From Pseudomonas kitaguniensis (GTDB taxonomy: Bacteria > Pseudomonadota > Gammaproteobacteria > Pseudomonadales > Pseudomonadaceae), in the NCBI RefSeq assembly GCF_009296165.1, contig NZ_VUAZ01000030.1:1-51476 (forward strand): DNA of 51,476 bases, given 5' to 3'. The translations under genes and the position numbers were made by a program. Below are positions 35,374 through 43,903 of this stretch, piece by piece; the first letter of the stretch is position 1, and each line of letters starts with the position of its first letter. The notes under the pieces are model-generated. The model did not search any database. It had not been told where the DNA came from and was given only the letters and a program-made list of their open reading frames with translations.

Positions 35374-36009
35374 TTACTTGGCTGCGCGCTCTTTGGCGAT
35401 CAGTTGGTCGGCTACATTGAGGGTGGCTTCAGGACCACCGGTGGTGCCCAGGTCGAAACGGTATTTACCGTTGACGATCAGGGTCGGTACGCCTTGCACG
35501 CCATACTTCTGGGCGAGTTCCTTGGCCTGTTTGATCTGGCCCTGAATAGCGAAGGAATTGAAGGTGGCCAGGAACTTGTCCTTATCCACGCCTTGAGTGG
35601 CAACGAAGTCAGCCATTTCGTCAGGTTTGGTCAGGCGCTTGCCTTGCTTCTGAATGGCTTCAAATACAGCGTTGTGCACCTTGTGCTCCACACCCATGGC
35701 TTCCAGGGTCAGGAACAACTGGCCGTGGGCATCCCATGGGCCGCCGAACATGGCCGGGATGCGCCTGAAGTTGACGTCCGCAGGCAGTTTTTCAACCCAT
35801 GGATTGATGGTTGGCTCAAATGCGTAGCAATGCGGGCAGCCGTACCAGAACAGCTCTACCACTTCGATCTTGCCGGGCACCGAAACCGGAACCGGGTTGG
35901 CCAATTCGACGTAAGTTTTACCGGCTTCAAGCGGCACATCGGCAGCTTGCGCGGTCATGCCGAAGAGGCTGGCAGTGACGAGAGCGGCGCTGAGAATCAG
36001 ATTACGCAT
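35374..36009 (-). CDS. dsbA: Thiol:disulfide interchange protein DsbA
   Basis: A 211-residue periplasmic oxidase with a signal peptide (about 1-22), the CPHC active site (C58-C61, in WYGCPHCYAFEP) and the cis-Pro loop GVPTLIV. It introduces disulfides into secreted proteins. Transcribed in the same direction as the upstream cytochrome genes but separated from them by a terminator at 36104-36132, so it has its own promoter. Followed after 11 bases by the EEP gene. Confidence 0.95.
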   Translation of the reverse strand: MRNLILSAALVTASLFGMTAQAADVPLEAGKTYVELANPVPVSVPGKIEVVELFWYGCPHCYAFEPTINPWVEKLPADVNFRRIPAMFGGPWDAHGQLFLTLEAMGVEHKVHNAVFEAIQKQGKRLTKPDEMADFVATQGVDKDKFLATFNSFAIQGQIKQAKELAQKYGVQGVPTLIVNGKYRFDLGTTGGPEATLNVADQLIAKERAAK

Positions 36010-36103
36010 GCTTTACTCCTGGACAAATAAATTCGCCTCGCGGGACCTTTGTTGTGACAGGTCTGCGCGGGCATCAGTTCGTTAGTGTAACGGCACCGGC
36101 CAC

Positions 36104-36132
36104 AAAAAAGGGCAGCCCAAGCCACCCTTTTT
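36104..36132 (-). terminator. Terminator of the cytochrome c4 gene
   Basis: On the minus strand AAAAGGG and CCCTTTT flank a GC-rich centre and the 3' arm ends in six T residues. It starts 46 bases after the cytochrome c4 stop. Confidence 0.75.
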
Positions 36133-36177
36133 ATGCTTGCATCGATGGATTAATCGAGCGTTAACGTGCTGTTGCGA

Positions 36178-36783
36178 TCAGTGCAGGCCCTGGATGTACT
36201 GGGAAACCGCTTCGATGTCCTTGTTGCTTAACTTGCCCGCGATGCTTTGCATGATTTTGGCGTCGCCATCGTTAGTGCGATTGCCTTCACGGAAGTCCGT
36301 CAGCTGCTTGGCGGTATACTGCGCATGTTGCCCGCTCAAGTGCGGAAAGCCTGCAGCGGCAAGGCCTGCGCCGTTGGGCGAGTGGCAACCGATGCACGCG
36401 GGCATACCTTTTTCGAGGTTGCCGCCACGGAACAGTTCTTCACCGCGAGCCACTTGTTTAGGGTCGGCAGCGCCCACGCTGCCCGCCTGGCTGGCAAAGT
36501 AGGCGGCAATATCCGCCACGTCCTGATCGCTGAGGTTGGTCAGCAAGCCGGTCATTTCCAGCACCGTGCGCTTGCCGTCCTTGATGTCGTGCATCTGCTT
36601 GGTCAGGTAACGCTCACCCTGGCCCGCCAGTTTGGGGAAGTTCGGTACCGGGCTGTTGCCATCCGGCCCATGGCAAGCGCCACACACGGCGGCTTTCGCC
36701 TGGCCTGCGGTGGCGTCGCCTGCAGCATGGGCAACACCTGCCATGCCCACGGTCAAGAGCAGACTCACGATCAGTTTGTTCAT
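36178..36783 (-). CDS. Dihaem cytochrome c4
   Basis: A 201-residue periplasmic protein with a signal peptide (about 1-20) and two haem-binding sites, CGACH (34-38) and CIGCH (130-134), each followed by a GxPxLxxQ-like region and a Met ligand (MTGL and MQSI). This is the cytochrome c4 pattern: electron transfer to terminal oxidases. It lies 33 bases after the cytochrome c5-like gene, in the same direction. Confidence 0.92.
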   Translation of the reverse strand: MNKLIVSLLLTVGMAGVAHAAGDATAGQAKAAVCGACHGPDGNSPVPNFPKLAGQGERYLTKQMHDIKDGKRTVLEMTGLLTNLSDQDVADIAAYFASQAGSVGAADPKQVARGEELFRGGNLEKGMPACIGCHSPNGAGLAAAGFPHLSGQHAQYTAKQLTDFREGNRTNDGDAKIMQSIAGKLSNKDIEAVSQYIQGLH

Positions 36784-36816
36784 CAGCTAATCCAACTACG
36801 GCTAAGGGTTTAAGAG

Positions 36817-37119
36817 TCATCTACCGGGTTTACTCACCATCAACTGAATGACGGCCTGGTAATCCTCAGTACTGCAGTCCATGCACAAGCCACGCGTCGG
36901 CATTGCCTTGAAACCCTCAGTCACGTGTTGCACCAGCGTGTCCATGCCCTGCGCCAGTCTGGGCGCCCAAGCTGCCTGATCACCCCGTTTGGGCGCGCTG
37001 GGCAGTTGGCCGGCATGGCAAGCCACGCAAACTCGGTTGTACACCGCCTCCAGATCCTGTGTAGCCTGAGCGCCGTAAAGCGGAATCAGGACACCGACAG
37101 CGAGCAACCATCTGGTCAT
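36817..37119 (-). CDS. Cytochrome c5-like monohaem protein
   Basis: A 100-residue periplasmic protein with a short signal peptide (about 1-19) and one haem site CVACH (31-35). The following AGQLPSAPKRGD and the C-terminal Cys pair in RGLCMDCSTEDYQA are typical of cytochrome c5. It transfers electrons in the respiratory chain. Divergent from engB, with about 190 bases between the starts. Confidence 0.87.
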   Translation of the reverse strand: MTRWLLAVGVLIPLYGAQATQDLEAVYNRVCVACHAGQLPSAPKRGDQAAWAPRLAQGMDTLVQHVTEGFKAMPTRGLCMDCSTEDYQAVIQLMVSKPGR

Positions 37120-37311
37120 ACATCGACCTTTTCAGGGTTTGAGAGCGTTTTGCGTTCTAATGCGCAATGAAGGTATTTCGCTCCCGTGAACTTCATCCTT
37201 CGCTGGGACAAAGCACACACAAAATCTGCGGCATTATATACTGGCGCTACTGAAACGGAAACGACACCGCTTGCCGCACCCTTTTTCGGCACCGCCCACA
37301 TCGGAAATCTC

Positions 37312-37953
37312 ATGCAACTCAAGAATCCCATCCTTGGCCTGTGCCAACAGTCCACGTTCATGCTCAGCGCCGCCAAAGTTGACCAATGCCCCGATGACGA
37401 AGGCTTTGAAGTGGCGTTTGCCGGTCGTTCCAACGCTGGCAAGTCCAGCGCGCTGAACACCCTGACCCACGCCAGCCTGGCGCGCACCTCAAAAACCCCG
37501 GGCCGCACGCAACTGCTCAACTTCTTCAAGCTGGACGATGATCGGCGCCTGGTCGACCTGCCGGGCTACGGCTACGCAAAAGTACCTATCCCGTTGAAGC
37601 TGCACTGGCAGCGTCACCTGGAGGCTTACCTGGGCGGCCGGGAAAGTTTGAAAGGTTTGATTCTGATGATGGACATCCGTCATCCAATGACCGACTTCGA
37701 CTTGCTGATGCTCGACTGGGCGGTCGCCAGCGGCATGCCGATGCATATTTTACTGACCAAAGCCGACAAGCTGACCTACGGCGCGGCCAAGAACACGCTG
37801 CTCAAAGTACAGGCCGAGATCCGTAAAGGCTGGGGTGACACGATCACCATCCAGCTGTTCTCGGCGCCAAAACGCTTGGGCCTGGAAGACGCTTACACCG
37901 TGCTGGCCGGCTGGATGGAATTGGCCGACAAGGGCGCCGAAATCGCCGAATAG
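37312..37953 (+). CDS. engB: Ribosome biogenesis GTPase EngB (YihA/YsxC)
   Basis: A 213-residue GTPase with G1 GRSNAGKSS (38-46), G3 DLPGYGYAK and G4 TKADK. EngB is needed for 50S subunit assembly. ATG 37312 ([10 protein letters not shown]) is the natural start; the frame is open further upstream but the extra residues are not family-like. It converges with polA, with the ErsA-like sRNA in between, the same synteny as engB-spf-polA in enterics. Confidence 0.95.
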   Translation: MQLKNPILGLCQQSTFMLSAAKVDQCPDDEGFEVAFAGRSNAGKSSALNTLTHASLARTSKTPGRTQLLNFFKLDDDRRLVDLPGYGYAKVPIPLKLHWQRHLEAYLGGRESLKGLILMMDIRHPMTDFDLLMLDWAVASGMPMHILLTKADKLTYGAAKNTLLKVQAEIRKGWGDTITIQLFSAPKRLGLEDAYTVLAGWMELADKGAEIAE

Positions 37954-37966
37954 CGTTTCAGCGGGC

Positions 37967-38010
37967 AAAAAAAAACCCCGGACTTCACATGGGGAGAGGA
38001 AGTTCGGGGT
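37967..38010 (-). terminator. Terminator of the ErsA-like RNA
   Basis: Strong stem built from AACCCCG and CGGGGTT plus ACTTC/GAAGT, then nine T residues on the minus strand. It may also stop engB transcripts from the other side. Confidence 0.88.
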
Positions 38011-38097
38011 TCAAGTTCCGGACCGTTAGGGCGGGGTCCGGATATCTGCCAACACTTAACACAACATAGGAGCATTGAAGGGCTTCACCACCCATTC
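37967..38097 (-). ncRNA. ersA: ErsA-like small regulatory RNA
   Basis: In the convergent gap between engB and polA, an AlgU-type promoter (GAACTT, 17-base spacer, TCAGA) is followed by about 130 bases and a strong terminator with nine T residues. ErsA of P. aeruginosa is about 132 nt, AlgU-dependent and lies at this locus, analogous to Spot 42 of E. coli. The RNA has an internal hairpin (CCGGACC/GGTCCGG, about 38021-38042) and a terminator stem (AACCCCG.ACTTC/GAAGT.CGGGGTT, about 37974-38010). ErsA is known to act with Hfq on envelope and exopolysaccharide genes such as algC; here targets are inferred. The exact 5' end is estimated from the promoter. Confidence 0.85.
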
Positions 38098-38103
38098 AGT
38101 ACC

Positions 38104-38131
38104 TCTGAGTCGCATTTCACGGGTTAAGTTC
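38104..38131 (-). promoter_or_regulatory. AlgU (sigma-22) promoter of the ErsA-like RNA
   Basis: Minus-strand GAACTT (38126-38131), 17-base spacer, TCAGA (38104-38108), matching the AlgU/RpoE consensus GAACTT-N16/17-TCtGA. An inverted repeat CCGGCAG/CTGCCGG (38131-38137, 38160-38166) lies directly upstream of, and touches, the -35 element. Confidence 0.78.
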
Positions 38132-38187
38132 CGGCAGGCTGAAAAACTATTTGAAACATCTGCCGGCGACGTCTGATTCAAAGCACT

Positions 38188-38210
38188 CCGCCGCCCCGCA
38201 TGGGGGTGGC
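38188..38210 (-). terminator. Hairpin downstream of polA
   Basis: GCCACCCC-CATGC-GGGGCGGC on the minus strand, a GC-rich stem 13 bases after polA. It lacks a good T tract, so some polA transcripts may read into ersA. Confidence 0.45.
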
Positions 38211-38222
38211 TGCGCCGCGAAA

Positions 38223-41009
38223 TCAGTGCGCTTCGTCCCAGTTATCGCCCACGCCCACGTCGACCACCAATGGCACATCCAACTGCGCCGCGGCGCTCAT
38301 GTGTTCGCGGATTTTCGCGCTGACCTCTGCGACCAGGTCTTCACGTACCTCAAGCACCAGTTCATCGTGCACTTGCAGAATGACTTTGGCATCCAGGCCA
38401 GACTCGGTCAGCCAGTTGTCCACCAACACCATGGCTTTCTTGATGATGTCGGCCGCCGTGCCTTGCATCGGCGCGTTAATCGCCGTGCGTTCTGCGGCGG
38501 CTCGCTCCTGAGGCTTGTTGGAATTGATGTCCGGCACATACAACCGGCGCCCGAAGAAGGTTTCTACGTAGCCCTGATCGGCCGCTTGGGCGCGCGTGCG
38601 CTCCATATATTCACGAACGCCTGGGTAGCGCGCGAAGTACACGTCTATGTAGGCCTTGGCGGTTTTGGTATCCACGCCGATGTCTTTGCCGAGCTTTTGC
38701 GCCCCCATGCCGTAGATCAGGCCAAAGTTGATCGCCTTGGCGCTGCGGCGCTGATTGGACGTGACCTCCGCCAGCTCAACCTTGAACACTTCCGCCGCCG
38801 TGGCGGTATGCACGTCCAATTCGTTGCGGAACGCATTCATCAGGCCCTCGTCCTTGGACAAGTGCGCCATGATCCGCAGTTCGATCTGCGAATAATCCGC
38901 GGCCAGCAGTTTGTAACCCTTGGGCGCGATAAAGGCTTGGCGAATCCGCCGCCCTTCGGCGGTGCGCACCGGGATGTTCTGCAGGTTCGGATCGCTGGAA
39001 GACAACCGCCCAGTCGCCGTTACCGCCTGATGATACGACGTATGAATGCGCCCGGTGCGCGGGTTGATCTGCTCCGGCAGGCGGTCGGTGTAAGTGCTTT
39101 TCAGCTTGCTCATGCTGCGGTACTGCATCAGCACCTTGGGCAACAGGAAATCGTCCTCGGCCAACTTGGCCAACACTTCCTCAGCCGTCGAGGCCTGGCC
39201 CTTGCCGGTCTTTTTCAGCACCGGCAAGCCGAGTTTTTCGTAGAGAATCGCCCCGAGCTGCTTGGGCGAGCCCAGGTTGAACGCCTCACCGGCGATCTCG
39301 AATGCCTGGCGCTCCAGCTCGACCATCTTGTTACCCAGCTCGATACTCTGGATGCCCAACAGCTCTTTATCCACCAGCGCGCCCTGACGCTCGATCCGCG
39401 CCAGCACCGGCACCAAGGGTATTTCGATGTCGGTCAGCACACTCGCCAGCGCCGGTATGGCGGCAAGTTGCGCGTGCAACGCCTGGTGCAGCCGCAGCGT
39501 TACGTCTGCATCTTCGGCCGCATACGGGCCAGCCTGCTCAAGCGGGATTTGATCGAACGTCAGCTGCTTGGCGCCTTTGCCGGCGATGTCCTGGAAGCTG
39601 ACAGTGTCATAGTCCAGGTACTTCTTCGCCAAGCTGTCCATGTCGTGGCGGGTGGCGGTTGAATTCAGCACGTAGGATTCAAGCATCGTGTCGAACGCAA
39701 TGCCGCGCACGGTAATGCCCTGCGCCGGGTCGCCGCCAATCGCGCAATTGGCCAGGATGTTCATGTCGAATTTGGCGTGCTGGCCAACCTTTAGCTTGCT
39801 CGGGTCTTCCAGCAAAGGCTTGAGCGCCAACAACACGCTGTCGCGGTCGAGCTGCTGCGGCGCATCGAGGTAGGCATGCGTCAGCGGGATGTAGGCCGCT
39901 TCGTGCGGCTGTACGGCAAACGAAACGCCGACCAATTGCGCCTGTTGTGCGTCGATCCCGGTGGTTTCGGTGTCGAAAGCGAACAACTTCGCGTCGTTGA
40001 GCTTCTTCAACCAACTGTCGAACGTCGCCTGGTCGAGGATGGTGGTGTAGGCCGCTTCAACAGGTGCCGACTCAACAACCTCTTCGGCAGCAGGCGCGCG
40101 CTCGGTCGATGCCTTGAGCTCGACGCGCTTGGTGTCGCGCTGAATCTCGTCGTACCAGCTCTTGAACTCCAGCAGCGTGTACAGCTCCAGCAGTTTTTCG
40201 CGATCCGGCTCGATCAGGTGCAAATCGTCCAGGCCGACGTCCAGCGGCACATCGATCTTGATCGTCGCTAACTGATACGACAGAAACGCCATCTCTTTGT
40301 GCTCTGCCAGCTTGGCGGGCAGGGTCTTGGCCCCGCGAATCGGCAAGGTCGGCACAATATCCAACTGCTCATAAAGCTCTTTGAGGCCGCCGTTCACGCC
40401 GACCAACAAGCCGGAAGCGGTCTTCGGACCAATGCCCGGAACGCCTGGGATGTTGTCGGACGAATCGCCCATCAGCGCCAGGTAATCGATGATCTGCTCC
40501 GGGGCGACGCCAAATTTCTCCTTCACGCCCTCGATGTCCATCGCGCTACCGGTCATGGTGTTGACCAAGGTGATGTGCCCGTCGACCAGTTGCGCCATGT
40601 CCTTGTCACCGGTAGAAATCACCACCGGTCGGTCGGCAGCCGCACTGCTGCGGGCCAGAGTGCCGATCACGTCATCGGCCTCTACGCCTTCGACGCACAA
40701 CAGCGGGAAGCCGAGGGCGATTACGCTTTGGTGCAGTGGCTCGATTTGCAGGCGCATGTCATCGGGCATGCTCGGGCGGTTGGCCTTGTATTCGGCGTAC
40801 ATGTCATCGCGAAAGGTCCCGCCTTTGGCGTCGAACACCACCGCGAACGGGCTGTCCGGGTACTGCCTGCGCAGGCTTTTGAGCATGTTCAACACGCCCT
40901 TGACCGCACCGGTCGGCAGGCCTTTGGAGGTAGTCAGCGGTGGCAGCGCGTGAAAGGCGCGGTACAGATATGAAGAACCGTCCACCAGGACGAGGGGGGC
41001 TTGGCTCAT
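38223..41009 (-). CDS. polA: DNA polymerase I
   Basis: A 928-residue enzyme with all three domains: 5'-3' exonuclease (about 1-290, ISTGDKDMAQLVD), 3'-5' exonuclease (about 325-510, FDTETTGID, then the AAEDADVTLRLH region) and polymerase (LLAADYSQIELRIMAHLS, RRSAKAINFGLIYGMG, VHDELVLEV). Repairs DNA and removes RNA primers. ATG 41007-41009 (MSQAPLVLVDG) is preferred; an upstream TTG at 41021 overlaps the AAAAGG site. Divergent from the DUF2782 gene. Confidence 0.97.
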   Translation of the reverse strand: MSQAPLVLVDGSSYLYRAFHALPPLTTSKGLPTGAVKGVLNMLKSLRRQYPDSPFAVVFDAKGGTFRDDMYAEYKANRPSMPDDMRLQIEPLHQSVIALGFPLLCVEGVEADDVIGTLARSSAAADRPVVISTGDKDMAQLVDGHITLVNTMTGSAMDIEGVKEKFGVAPEQIIDYLALMGDSSDNIPGVPGIGPKTASGLLVGVNGGLKELYEQLDIVPTLPIRGAKTLPAKLAEHKEMAFLSYQLATIKIDVPLDVGLDDLHLIEPDREKLLELYTLLEFKSWYDEIQRDTKRVELKASTERAPAAEEVVESAPVEAAYTTILDQATFDSWLKKLNDAKLFAFDTETTGIDAQQAQLVGVSFAVQPHEAAYIPLTHAYLDAPQQLDRDSVLLALKPLLEDPSKLKVGQHAKFDMNILANCAIGGDPAQGITVRGIAFDTMLESYVLNSTATRHDMDSLAKKYLDYDTVSFQDIAGKGAKQLTFDQIPLEQAGPYAAEDADVTLRLHQALHAQLAAIPALASVLTDIEIPLVPVLARIERQGALVDKELLGIQSIELGNKMVELERQAFEIAGEAFNLGSPKQLGAILYEKLGLPVLKKTGKGQASTAEEVLAKLAEDDFLLPKVLMQYRSMSKLKSTYTDRLPEQINPRTGRIHTSYHQAVTATGRLSSSDPNLQNIPVRTAEGRRIRQAFIAPKGYKLLAADYSQIELRIMAHLSKDEGLMNAFRNELDVHTATAAEVFKVELAEVTSNQRRSAKAINFGLIYGMGAQKLGKDIGVDTKTAKAYIDVYFARYPGVREYMERTRAQAADQGYVETFFGRRLYVPDINSNKPQERAAAERTAINAPMQGTAADIIKKAMVLVDNWLTESGLDAKVILQVHDELVLEVREDLVAEVSAKIREHMSAAAQLDVPLVVDVGVGDNWDEAH

Positions 41010-41083
41010 GAGCAGGATCAACCTTTTCGGCGGGTCAGGCGCTAGAATAGCCGGACCATTGACGACAAAGGGACAAGGTTATC

Positions 41084-41374
41084 ATGCGCACCGTAAATAG
41101 CCTGTTGTTGACCGGCTTGATTGCACTCTTGCCGTTGGCCGCCATGGCAGCCGACAGCGCGCCCACGGGCGACCCGGAAGTCACGATCCGCACCGAGGGT
41201 GACAGAACCATCCAGGAGTACCGCCAAAACGGTTTCCTGTACGCAATCAAAGTCACCGTAAAGGGTGCGCCGCCGTATTTTCTGGTGCGCGCGGACGGAA
41301 CCGATGCAAACTTCATCCGTTCCGACCAGCCGGATATGCTGATTCCGTCATGGAAGATCTTCGAATGGAAATGA
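41084..41374 (+). CDS. DUF2782 family periplasmic protein
   Basis: A 96-residue protein with a signal peptide (about 1-22, ending AMA) and a body typical of DUF2782 (EVTIRTEGDRTIQEYRQNG, YAIKVTVKGAPPYFLV). Function is unknown. ATG follows AAGG. It is divergent from polA by 74 bases and lies 56 bases upstream of thrB, so it may be the first gene of a two-gene unit. Confidence 0.82.
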   Translation: MRTVNSLLLTGLIALLPLAAMAADSAPTGDPEVTIRTEGDRTIQEYRQNGFLYAIKVTVKGAPPYFLVRADGTDANFIRSDQPDMLIPSWKIFEWK

Positions 41375-41430
41375 TTTCTTAACTTCAATTGGCGCCGTGT
41401 ACCGCGGCGCCCGTACTGGCAGTTTTAACC

Positions 41431-42384
41431 ATGTCTGTGTTCACCCCGCTGGCTCGGCCCGAGCTGGAAACCTTTCTCGCCCCTTACGGGCTCGGCCGCC
41501 TGCTCGATTTCCAGGGGATTGCCGCCGGTAGCGAAAACACCAATTTCTTTATCAGCATGGAGCAGGGCGAGTTCGTGCTGACCCTGGTTGAGCGCGGCCC
41601 CGTAGCGGAAATGCCGTTCTTCATCGAGTTGCTCGACGTGCTCCACGAGGCTGATCTGCCGGTGCCTTACGCCCTGCGCACCACCGACGGCGTGGCGCTG
41701 CGCACGCTGGCGGGCAAACCCGCGCTGCTGCAACCGCGCCTGGCCGGCAAGCACATCAAGCATGCCAATGCGCAGCATTGCGCCCAAGTCGGCGACCTGC
41801 TCGGCCATCTGCACTTGGCCACCCAAGGCGACAAGATGCTGCAACGCAAGACCGACCGCGGGCTCGATTGGATGCTCGCTGAAGGTACGCAGCTGATTTC
41901 GCACCTGAACGACGCCCAACAGCGCCTGCTGCACGCTGCATTGACCGAGATCGAAGCCCACAAGGCCGACATCCTGGCCCTGCCACGCGCGAACGTTCAC
42001 GGCGACCTGTTTCGCGACAACGCAATGTTCGAAGGCACCCACCTGACAGGCCTGATCGACTTCTACAACGCCTGCTCAGGCCCGATGCTGTACGACGTGG
42101 CAATCGCCCTGAATGACTGGTGTTCGGACGCCGATGGCGTGATCGACGGGCAACGCGCGCGGGCCTTGCTGGGCGCGTACGCAGGGCTGCGACCGTTTAC
42201 AGCCAAGGAAGCGGAGCTGTGGCCGACCTTGCTGCGCGTAGCGTGCGTGCGGTTCTGGCTATCGCGCCTGATCGCTGCCGAGTCATTCGCCGGGCAGGAT
42301 GTGTTGATTCATGACCCGGCGGAGTTTGAGCACCGCTTGGCGCAGCGTCAGCAGGTCACGGTCCACCTGCCGTTTGCACTCTAA
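41431..42384 (+). CDS. thrB: Homoserine kinase (aminoglycoside phosphotransferase-like type)
   Basis: A 317-residue kinase of the APH-like ThrB family, different from the GHMP-type ThrB of E. coli. Key segments are GSENTNFFI (nucleotide loop), NVHGDLFRDNAMF (catalytic Asp and metal Asn) and GLIDFYNACSGPMLYDVAIALNDWC. It phosphorylates homoserine for threonine synthesis. ATG 41431 starts the family N-terminus MSVFTPL; the frame is open from 41389. Confidence 0.93.
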   Translation: MSVFTPLARPELETFLAPYGLGRLLDFQGIAAGSENTNFFISMEQGEFVLTLVERGPVAEMPFFIELLDVLHEADLPVPYALRTTDGVALRTLAGKPALLQPRLAGKHIKHANAQHCAQVGDLLGHLHLATQGDKMLQRKTDRGLDWMLAEGTQLISHLNDAQQRLLHAALTEIEAHKADILALPRANVHGDLFRDNAMFEGTHLTGLIDFYNACSGPMLYDVAIALNDWCSDADGVIDGQRARALLGAYAGLRPFTAKEAELWPTLLRVACVRFWLSRLIAAESFAGQDVLIHDPAEFEHRLAQRQQVTVHLPFAL

Positions 42385-42388
42385 AAAG

Positions 42389-42429
42389 GTGGGAGGGGCG
42401 GTGCGACGATTCGACTTGCTCCCTCCCAC
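42389..42429. repeat. Degenerate REP inverted repeat between thrB and znuA
   Basis: GTGGGAGGG (42389-42397) and CCCTCCCAC (42421-42429) form a perfect 9-bp inverted repeat with a 23-base centre containing CTTGCTCC, a remnant of the REP core. It lies between two convergent genes, so it probably acts as a bidirectional transcription stop. Confidence 0.65.
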
Positions 42430-42433
42430 ATAG

Positions 42434-43353
42434 TTAGAGCGACTCCAGGCACCCGGCCAGGTCATTCCCCAACTTTTCCAGCACCTGCTCGTAACCTTGC
42501 GCCGTGGCCTTGGTGTAACCGCCCAGCGCGTCCAGTTCCGCCAATTTCACCGGCAAACCGGCGACCAGCGTCTCGGCCAGACGCGGGCGCAACGGCGGCT
42601 CACTGAACACGCAGGTCTTGCCGACTTCCTGCAACCGCGTACGCATTGCCGCCACGTGCTGGGCGCCTGGCTGTACTTCGGCGGCAACGCTGAACACGCC
42701 GGTGTGCTTAAGCCCGTAAGCGTCTTCGAAGTAGTCAAACGCCTCGTGGAACACGAAGTAAGGCTTGTTGCCGACTGTAGCCAAACGCGCTTTCAAACGC
42801 GCATCCAACGCATCCAAGCGCTCATCGAAGGCCTTCACATTGCTGGCGTAACGCGCGGCATTGGCCGGGTCGGCAGTACTCAGGTCTGCCGCCATGCGCG
42901 CAGCGATCACGCGGGCATTTACCGTCGACAACCACAAATGCGCGTCCAGGCTGCCTGGGCGGTGATCGTGGTCATGTTCGTCGGCATCATCGGCATGCGA
43001 GAGGCCATCGTCAGCGAAGCGGCGCAGCTTCATCCCGGCAAGGTCCTGCACGGCCACGGTCGGCAGGCTACGCCCCTTGAGTACGCGCGGCAGGAAGGTC
43101 TCCATGTCCGGGCCGATCCAATACAGCAGGTCTACCGATTGCACGCGCCGTACGTCGGATGGGCGCAACGCATAGTTATGCGGCGAGGCGCCAGGTGGCA
43201 ATAGCACCTCTGGAACCGCCACGCCGTCCTGCACAGCGGCGGCGATCAACTGCAACGGCTTGATGCTGGTCAGCACCTTGACCTCGCCTGAGCGGCGCCT
43301 GCGATGAACAAACTGGTGACAAATACGACAAAAACGGGAAAAAGTCGGGACAC
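42434..43353 (-). CDS. znuA: Zinc ABC transporter substrate-binding protein ZnuA, with a frameshift in the signal peptide
   Basis: The mature protein is intact: EVKVLTSIKPLQLIAAAV, ASPHNYALRPSD (zinc His), a His/Asp-rich loop (HADDADEHDHDH), DAHLWLS, VFHEAFDYF (zinc His) and SEPPLRPR. It captures zinc in the periplasm for ZnuBC. A signal peptide begins at GTG 43351-43353 (MSRLFPVFVVFVTSLFIAG, ending AAQA), but one G is missing at about 43284-43286. GCTCAGGCG-AGG should be GCTCAGGCG-GAGG. With it, a 306-residue protein results. As written, the frame upstream gives no signal peptide. Error or real mutation is undecided. Divergent from zur, as expected. Confidence 0.85.
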
Positions 43354-43379
43354 GATGACCACTCAATGACGTAGGAACG

Positions 43380-43394
43380 GGTAACATAATAACG
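43380..43394. promoter_or_regulatory. Candidate Zur box between znuA and zur
   Basis: Minus-strand CGTTATTATGTTACC agrees with about 10 of 15 positions of the Zur-type core TGTTATAnTATAACA. It lies in the 67-base divergent gap, where zinc-loaded Zur should repress both sides. Match is partial. Confidence 0.5.
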
Positions 43395-43420
43395 TCTCTA
43401 TCAAATGTCTGTCGCCGCTC

Positions 43421-43903
43421 ATGCCTAAAACACCGCTTGCCAGCCGTCCCCACGACCACTCCCACTGCGTGCACACCGCACTGTCAGAGGCCGACACCCT
43501 GTGTGCGCAGAAGGGCTTGCGCCTGACCGCGTTGCGTCGCCGGGTGCTGGAATTGGTGTGGCAGAGCCACAAGCCGCTGGGTGCCTACGACATTCTCGGC
43601 GTACTCAGCGAGCAGGACGGCCGCCGCGCCGCGCCGCCCACGGTGTACCGCGCGCTGGATTTTCTGCTCGAAAACGGCCTGGTCCACCGCATCGCCTCGC
43701 TCAACGCGTTTGTCGGCTGTAACCACCCGGAGCACGCGCATCAGGGCCAGTTCCTGATTTGCCGCGAGTGCCATGCCGCCATCGAGCTTGAACAAAAAAG
43801 CATCAGCGACGCGATTATCAAGAGTTCTGCCGAGGTCGGCTTCAAGGTCGAAGGGCAAACGGTCGAAGTCGTCGGCCTGTGCTCGGGCTGCCAGGGGGCT
43901 TGA
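43421..43903 (+). CDS. zur: Zinc uptake regulator Zur (Fur family)
   Basis: A 160-residue Fur-family repressor: a His-rich N-terminus (PHDHSHCVH), winged helix ([36 protein letters not shown]), and zinc sites HPEHAH, CRECH and CSGC. Represses zinc uptake when zinc is plentiful. First gene of zur-znuC-znuB; its TGA overlaps the znuC start (TGATG), so they are co-translated. Divergent from znuA. Confidence 0.95.
   Translation: MPKTPLASRPHDHSHCVHTALSEADTLCAQKGLRLTALRRRVLELVWQSHKPLGAYDILGVLSEQDGRRAAPPTVYRALDFLLENGLVHRIASLNAFVGCNHPEHAHQGQFLICRECHAAIELEQKSISDAIIKSSAEVGFKVEGQTVEVVGLCSGCQGA

Noticed and set aside
38151..39662. 503-codon plus frame opposite polA
   Set aside because: Antisense shadow of polA.
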